From Chromera velia (lineage: Eukaryota > Sar > Chromeraceae), in NCBI GenBank assembly GCA_018398765.1, contig JAHBMJ010000060.1, positions 22,501 to 58,340 on the forward strand: a stretch of DNA of 35,840 nt, read 5' to 3'. The first letter of the stretch is position 1. Each line of letters starts with the position of its first letter. Under the pieces are notes generated by a model that was not told the origin of the DNA, did no database searches, and worked only from the letters and a program-made list of their open reading frames with translations. This document shows positions 31,359-35,840 of this stretch, piece after piece. The position numbers and the translations under genes are program-made.

Positions 31359-31580
31359 TCCTTTCTTTCTTTCGTTCGTTCGTTCTTTTCTTTCTTTCTG
31401 TCTTTCTTTCTTTCTGTCTGTCTGTCTATCTGTCTTTCTTCCTTTCTTTCTTCCTTTCTGTCTTTCTTCCTTTCTGTCTTTCCTCGTTTCTGTCTTTCTT
31501 CCTTTCTGTCTTTCTTCCTTTCCGTCTTTCTTCCTTTCTTTCTTTCTTTCTTTCTTTTTTCCTTTCTTTCTTTCGCAGTT
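31140..31580 (+). repeat. TTTC/TTCC pyrimidine tract with CG-dinucleotide run
   Basis: Over 400 bp of almost pure pyrimidine on the plus strand, with TTTC, TTCC and TCTG blocks and a GCGCGCGCG run near 31310-31320. Phe/Leu/Ser-rich frames across it are artefacts. Confidence 0.9.
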
Positions 31581-32025
31581 TCTCTTTTTTTGTGCGCGCT
31601 CTCTCGCTTCTTGCTTTTCATTCTCCTCGCTCCCTTTCGCTATCCGTGTTCCTTTTCTCCTAGCTTTTCTCTTGAGTTTCTCTTGCCAGTCCTCCATTCA
31701 TTACCTCAGTTCGTTTGTCTGTTGAAAGATTAGCTTTTACTTCTTTTGCCTCATCTCTTTCCTCCTCTATCCTTGCCCAAGCTGCCTCTTTCCGTGCCTG
31801 TCTCCGCCAGTAGGCTCCTCCCCCCTGCCCCTAGCCCTGCTACCCTGTCTTTTCTTTTTTTTATTTGATATTATTTGACCACTCACTCATACACTAGCTC
31901 ATACATTTTTTTACTGGCATACCACAAAGACTTACTTGTTCTTGCTAGTGTTCCTGGTAGCTTTCTAGGCAGCTTTCCACTGAAGCTTCCAATAATTTTG
32001 ATGATTGACTTTGCAGATATATTAT
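31581..32025. other. Gene-free interval
   Basis: Pyrimidine-rich to AT-rich DNA. No frame, RNA gene or splice structure could be supported. Confidence 0.45.
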
Positions 32026-32095
32026 ATATATATTGATTGATTGATTGATTGATTGATATGTTCCACCCTAGGGCCTTCCCGCTATGTCTATCTGT
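32026..32095 (+). mobile_element. Solo end of the ATTG-foldback element family
   Basis: An ATTG array followed by GATATGTTCCACCC and CTAGGGCCTT. It matches the left part of the 16.5-kb element (GTTCCACTC then TAAGGCCTTTCC at 16556-16575). I find no inverted partner within the next 1 kb, so this is either a truncated copy or an element with a decayed right end. Confidence 0.55.
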
Positions 32096-33762
32096 CGCCA
32101 GAGCTAGCAGAAAATATAACAATCATGATAGGATATTATCTAGGATATTATACGATGATGAGTCCCCTATCTCTGCTGACCTTGTCCCTTGGGCACTATC
32201 AGGTAGTCGGTCAGGGGTCTCCTCTCACAAAACTCTAAATAATCATACTAAAAAAAATGAAGGCTCTACTCACTTAGTGAAAGTACACAGAGAACAACTT
32301 TAGTCATGCAGTCAGTCTACTTCAAGTACAGAATTCATACATGATCCTACGATGAAGAAGAAGTGTCAGTGGAACTTTGTTCAAAGACTTAAACTTTCAG
32401 GCTTTGAATCGATCAAATTGCTAGCTAAGCGCGCCGCGATTGATTTTTTCCGATTCGAGACGACCGCGCGTGCATGTCCGCGGCAAGAGGCTGTAACGGT
32501 TTGTCCCCAGAAGGCAGTTCTTTGAGTGATTCGTAATCGTTTCTGCTTTGCGGGGCCAGGCGGGGCTTTGCATGCGTGTATGCACCCCGGCCGGCGCCCC
32601 GGAGCGGCCCTCTCGGCCTTTTGAGCGCAATTCTGCCCCGCGTGGGTCCAATTCCTTTCCAGTCCCCTTCCCTTGGGCCATCGTGCAGCCAGCAACGTTC
32701 CACCTGCTAAGGCCGCGCGCTGCATGTCCGCGACTCTCTTTCTGAGCAGTCTGACACATGAAAGATCCGTCTACATGCATCATTTCTCTTCTTTCTCATC
32801 CCTTGCTTCAAGTTGTTCACTTTTTCTGCTTCTTTCATCACATTCAGACCTCGTTCCTATGCTGTTCTGCTGGAGACGGACGTGGAAAATGATGAAGAGA
32901 CGGCAACCAAAAGGAAAGGGAAGCGACAGAACTGATGACTGTTCGTGAAGTAGACGGTGTCACAAAAGAAGAGGCTGGTCAGTCTTTTCATGCCTCTTTG
33001 CGTCTTCTTTCTTTCCTCTTTCGTTTTTGCTGGCTCGCGCTCTCCACAAAGCTGATCTCGTTGTTCTCGCTGCATGGAATCTCATGTGCTTGCTACGTGC
33101 ATGCTGTTCTGGTCTTTCTGTTTCTGGCTCTCTGTACGTCGCGCTTTGCTGCGTCTGTCTGACTTCTTTGTTCTTGAACATACTGCACTGCCTCTTTTTC
33201 TTTCTTTCATGAGACCGTCACTGCTTTATTGGAAAGAGTTGCAGTTAGGAGAAGAAAGGTATTGATAAGGGAAAAGACAAAAATTCATCTGCTTCTCGCC
33301 TCAACTTCCTTCCCCCACTTTCACATGGTCTCTATTGGATGCAGGAGAAAGAAAGAAGGAGAAAAAATTCAACACATGCATTCAGTGTTGTCTGCTTTTG
33401 CTTGTTTTGCCCCTCCCCTCCTCAATTCTCTCCGTTTGTCCCCGTAGGACCGGGAGAGAGTAAAACGTTCAGGGCATGTTCAGTCCGAAAAAGTGATACA
33501 GGTTGGTCCCTTTTTCCGTTTGCATTTCCTTCACTCTGCACATGACGAGAAATGCTGAGAGTCTCTTGAGACCCTCAGTGTGAAAGAGGGTAAAGGAACA
33601 CAAGAAAAAGGAGGGGCACATCCATTTTCTCTGCTCGTAGCAGAATGTGCTGCAAGTCTTTCAGACCAGACTCACAGTGTTGAAGCACGCGCGAGTTCTT
33701 TCATGCTCAGAGAGATAGAGAACACACTCACTGTCAGACAAGCAGAGCATATAAGTGCATGC
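32096..33762. other. Gene-free interval
   Basis: No convincing exon chain on either strand. GC-rich DNA at 32430-32740 repeats a CCGCGCG then TGCATGTCCGCG element (near 32463 and 32711). The remainder is pyrimidine-rich. Confidence 0.4.
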
Positions 33763-33935
33763 ATTCAGACAGACAGACAGACAGACAGCCAGATGTCCTC
33801 TATCATGTAGATAGACAGACAGAAAAGCAGATAAGCAGAGACACAAACAGATAGATGGACGAACAAACAGACATGTAGACAGACAGACAGACAGGCAGGT
33901 AGATCGACAGGCAGACAGACAGACAGAGAGACAGA
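33763..33935 (+). repeat. CAGA/CAGG tetranucleotide array
   Basis: Interrupted CAGA, GATA and CAGG units, period four, over about 170 bp. Cys/Leu/Ser-rich minus-strand frames here are artefacts. Confidence 0.88.
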
Positions 33936-34340
33936 TGGTGAGACATATTGATGCAGACACCATACACGCAGAAAGAAGACAGGAAACACAGTAAGTATGC
34001 ATCTAAGGCACCGGGAATGAAATCGGGAGAAAAAGAGGAAATGGAGAATGAAAAAATGAAGTTGGGGATGTTTTCTTTGCATTCGTTCTCTTCAATGAAA
34101 GAAAGCCAGACTTGACTAAAGGGAGAGCGGACAGGAGACGGAGTGGGAGAGAGGAGCCGATCAAGCGCTCATCTGTTCCTCTCACCCAGTAAAAATGGAG
34201 GGGAAGTCTAGTCCGCAATCAAGCAGAGAAAGAGAGGAAAAACAAAGAAGGGGCGACTTGGATGGACGTTTGAAGAAGGTACCTTGGGAAAGAAGCGAGT
34301 CGATCGAATCCTTCCAACGAGATGCTGGAACAGAGAAGGG

Positions 34341-34520
34341 AGAGAACAAAAATGAAAGGAAGAGATAGAAGGTTCATTCATACATTCATTGAAGTAAAGC
34401 CTTTGACATTCCCTACGGAAGTGTCCTTGAAAGAGAACAGAAATGAAAGGAAGAAACAAAAGGTTCATTGATACATTCATTGAAGTAAAGCCTTTGACAT
34501 TCCCTGAGGAAGTGTCCTTG
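34341..34520. repeat. 91-bp tandem duplication with zinc-knuckle-like minus-strand frame
   Basis: The segments 34341-34430 and 34432-34520 are about 90% identical at a 91-bp offset. On the minus strand the right copy reads CKKQGHFLRECQRLYFNEC, which fits the last three ligands of a CCHC zinc knuckle (C-x4-H-x4-C). The first Cys is missing from the adjacent sequence and the two copies are out of frame with each other. Each copy is preceded on that strand by a possible CAAG acceptor at the GGACACTTCC start. It could be an exon of an unseen gene or a retroelement relic. Confidence 0.5.
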
Positions 34521-35491
34521 CTTCTTGCAGAGCATAACAATATGAGGTCTTGCAGGATGGAAGACTCTGTCCTCTTCCTCCTTCTGGGCACTTACGTGAT
34601 CGAGAAGGAAAGAAGGGGAGTCACATGGAGACACAACAGGCAGAGAAATAACAGGTCAGGACAAAGACAAAGTGTTCATGAATGCCATTTCCCTTCTTCT
34701 TTTAGACTACTCTTTTCTTCGGAAGACAAAACTGAAGAAAAAAGCAAACCTCCAAAACGAACACAGAACAGGCCAAAATGCAAGAAAAAATTCCAGTGGT
34801 GAATCGTCTTTCCTCCAGCTTTCCTTCTTTTGAATCCAGTCCCGACGAAACTTGTTAGAGCTGCCGCTGGAGAGTCTCGCGTAATTGGTGGGGGGACACC
34901 AAGCGCTTTGGCATGGACTCCTTCAGGGGTTTTCTTTTGATCGTAGCACTAATTGTCGGCAGCAGTCAAGATCGGAGTCTAGGAAGGAAAACATAGAGAA
35001 AAGCACAATTCTTGCTCGACCTGAGGGTCGACCACCAAAATCATTCATGCATTCGTCCTGTCTGTGTCCGCAGAAGAGGAGAAGAGGGAGAGAAGACCGG
35101 AGAAGACACGCTAGTCTCTGGCCGGCTGTGAGAGACGGGTGAGTTCACCTGTATGACAGTCTCGCGCTTTCTTGGTCACACTTTAGTCTGTCATTGCCGA
35201 AACGAAACCACATGTCCAGTCTTGTGGCTCTTTTTCCTTTTTCATGTGCACGTATGCATGCAAGCATGTTCATTCATTGGGAAAAGAGAAGAAAGTGGGT
35301 AGAAGGATAGAAAGAGAAATGATCTATCATTCATTCAGTCAGAGAGGAGAAGAGAGGTCAGATTCAGTCTGCCAGACAAAGGGTGAGGCGTCCCCCTCCC
35401 TACTTGCCGATGACTCTCGGTTTTGGTTGTAGCAGATGTCTGTAATCCTTCTTCTTTTGTTCGGAGTGAGAGCATAGCGCTACGGCGCGTC
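34521..35491. other. Gene-free interval
   Basis: Several short frames exist on both strands, but none forms a joinable exon chain with recognisable domains. Confidence 0.4.
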
Positions 35492-35730
35492 GCCCTTCCT
35501 TCACTTTATGATTCTCTGAAGTCCCTGTCTCATGGACTCACCGAGAAATTCCATGTCATTCTGTTCGCGTGAAGGGAAAAACACAGCTAGTGAGAAGGGG
35601 CCCCTCCTTCACTTTGTCAATGTGTTTTCTGGGGAATCACCCCTCCTTCACTTTATGCATTCCGATGCAATGCCATGATCTTTTTCGATCTCTTTTTTTT
35701 TTTTTCGAGCGCCCCTCCTTCACTTTACGA
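35492..35730 (+). repeat. Four spaced copies of GCCCCTCCTTCACTTTAYG motif
   Basis: The motif occurs at 35492 (one change), 35600, 35640 and 35711. Spacing is irregular (about 108, 40 and 71 bp) and intervening sequence is unrelated, so this is not a simple tandem array. It could be a repeated regulatory element or a shared module of a dispersed repeat. Confidence 0.75.
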
Positions 35731-35840
35731 ATAATGTGGGACACAAGTGGAGTGTGGGTGGAGGTCGCATAGACAGTGTTACACACGGTGAGAGAAAGAA
35801 AAAATGAGAGAACTGAAACGAGCAAATGCATTCAAAGAAA

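Noticed and set aside
31150-31733. Phe/Ser/Leu-rich membrane-like frames of about 190 residues
   Set aside because: Three overlapping frames all exist because the DNA is a TTTC/TTCC repeat; no one frame is favoured.
1-35840. tRNA, rRNA or other structured RNA genes
   Set aside because: I looked for tRNA-like and rRNA-like segments by eye and saw none I could support; a covariance-model scan would be decisive.

Overview
The window is nuclear DNA of a eukaryote. Two genes are cut into many exons by short introns with GT..AG ends. Di-, tri- and tetranucleotide arrays are everywhere, and a decayed non-LTR retrotransposon fills the left fifth. An alveolate alga of the chromerid type (a Chromera velia-like genome) fits the composition, the repeat load, the TGCATGC promoter motifs and the divergent SET and membrane proteins, but that placement is inference.

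Layout. Positions 1-7144 (minus strand, running off the left edge) are a LINE. It has a Pro/Gln-rich and coiled-coil N-terminus, a Cys-rich motif, Ser-rich trinucleotide tracts, an APE-type endonuclease and a reverse transcriptase. Its reading frame carries about 14 in-frame stops but only two frameshifts that I can see. An AT-rich block and gene-free DNA follow to about 9.07 kb. Positions 9079-13387 (minus) are a six-exon gene for a mitochondrial-type [2Fe-2S] ferredoxin of 160 residues. It has the exact adrenodoxin cysteine spacing (C-x5-C-x2-C-x36-C), and its introns are almost pure simple repeats. A 770-bp divergent promoter region rich in GCATGC leads to a single-exon multi-pass membrane protein with leucine-rich-repeat-like C-terminal sequence (14158-16032, plus). 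A 300-bp foldback element lies at 16.5 kb. Positions 17022-27839 (minus) are a 12-exon gene for a protein of about 2,377 residues. It has an N-terminal divergent SET domain whose expected catalytic tyrosines are replaced, long Pro-rich and disordered stretches, and two C-terminal AT-hooks. It is divergent from a small secreted/type I membrane protein (28596-29084, plus) that resembles the transmembrane tail of V-ATPase accessory proteins (Ac45/VOA1). From 29.1 kb to the right edge I find no convincing gene, only degenerate minisatellites, pyrimidine tracts, tandem duplications and a recurrent CCTTCACTTTA motif.

The most interesting signal is in the introns. (i) Three introns carry a second, near-perfect copy of their 3' splice site plus the first 12-36 nt of the following exon, 84-116 bp upstream of the real one. 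(ii) Three introns open directly into a tetranucleotide array whose unit is the splice donor itself (GTCT, GTGA, GTCG). (iii) Most donors here are GTNNGT and most acceptors GCAG, so the splice signals are natural seeds for 4-bp repeats. Together these suggest that splice-site sequences act as substrates for local duplication in this genome.
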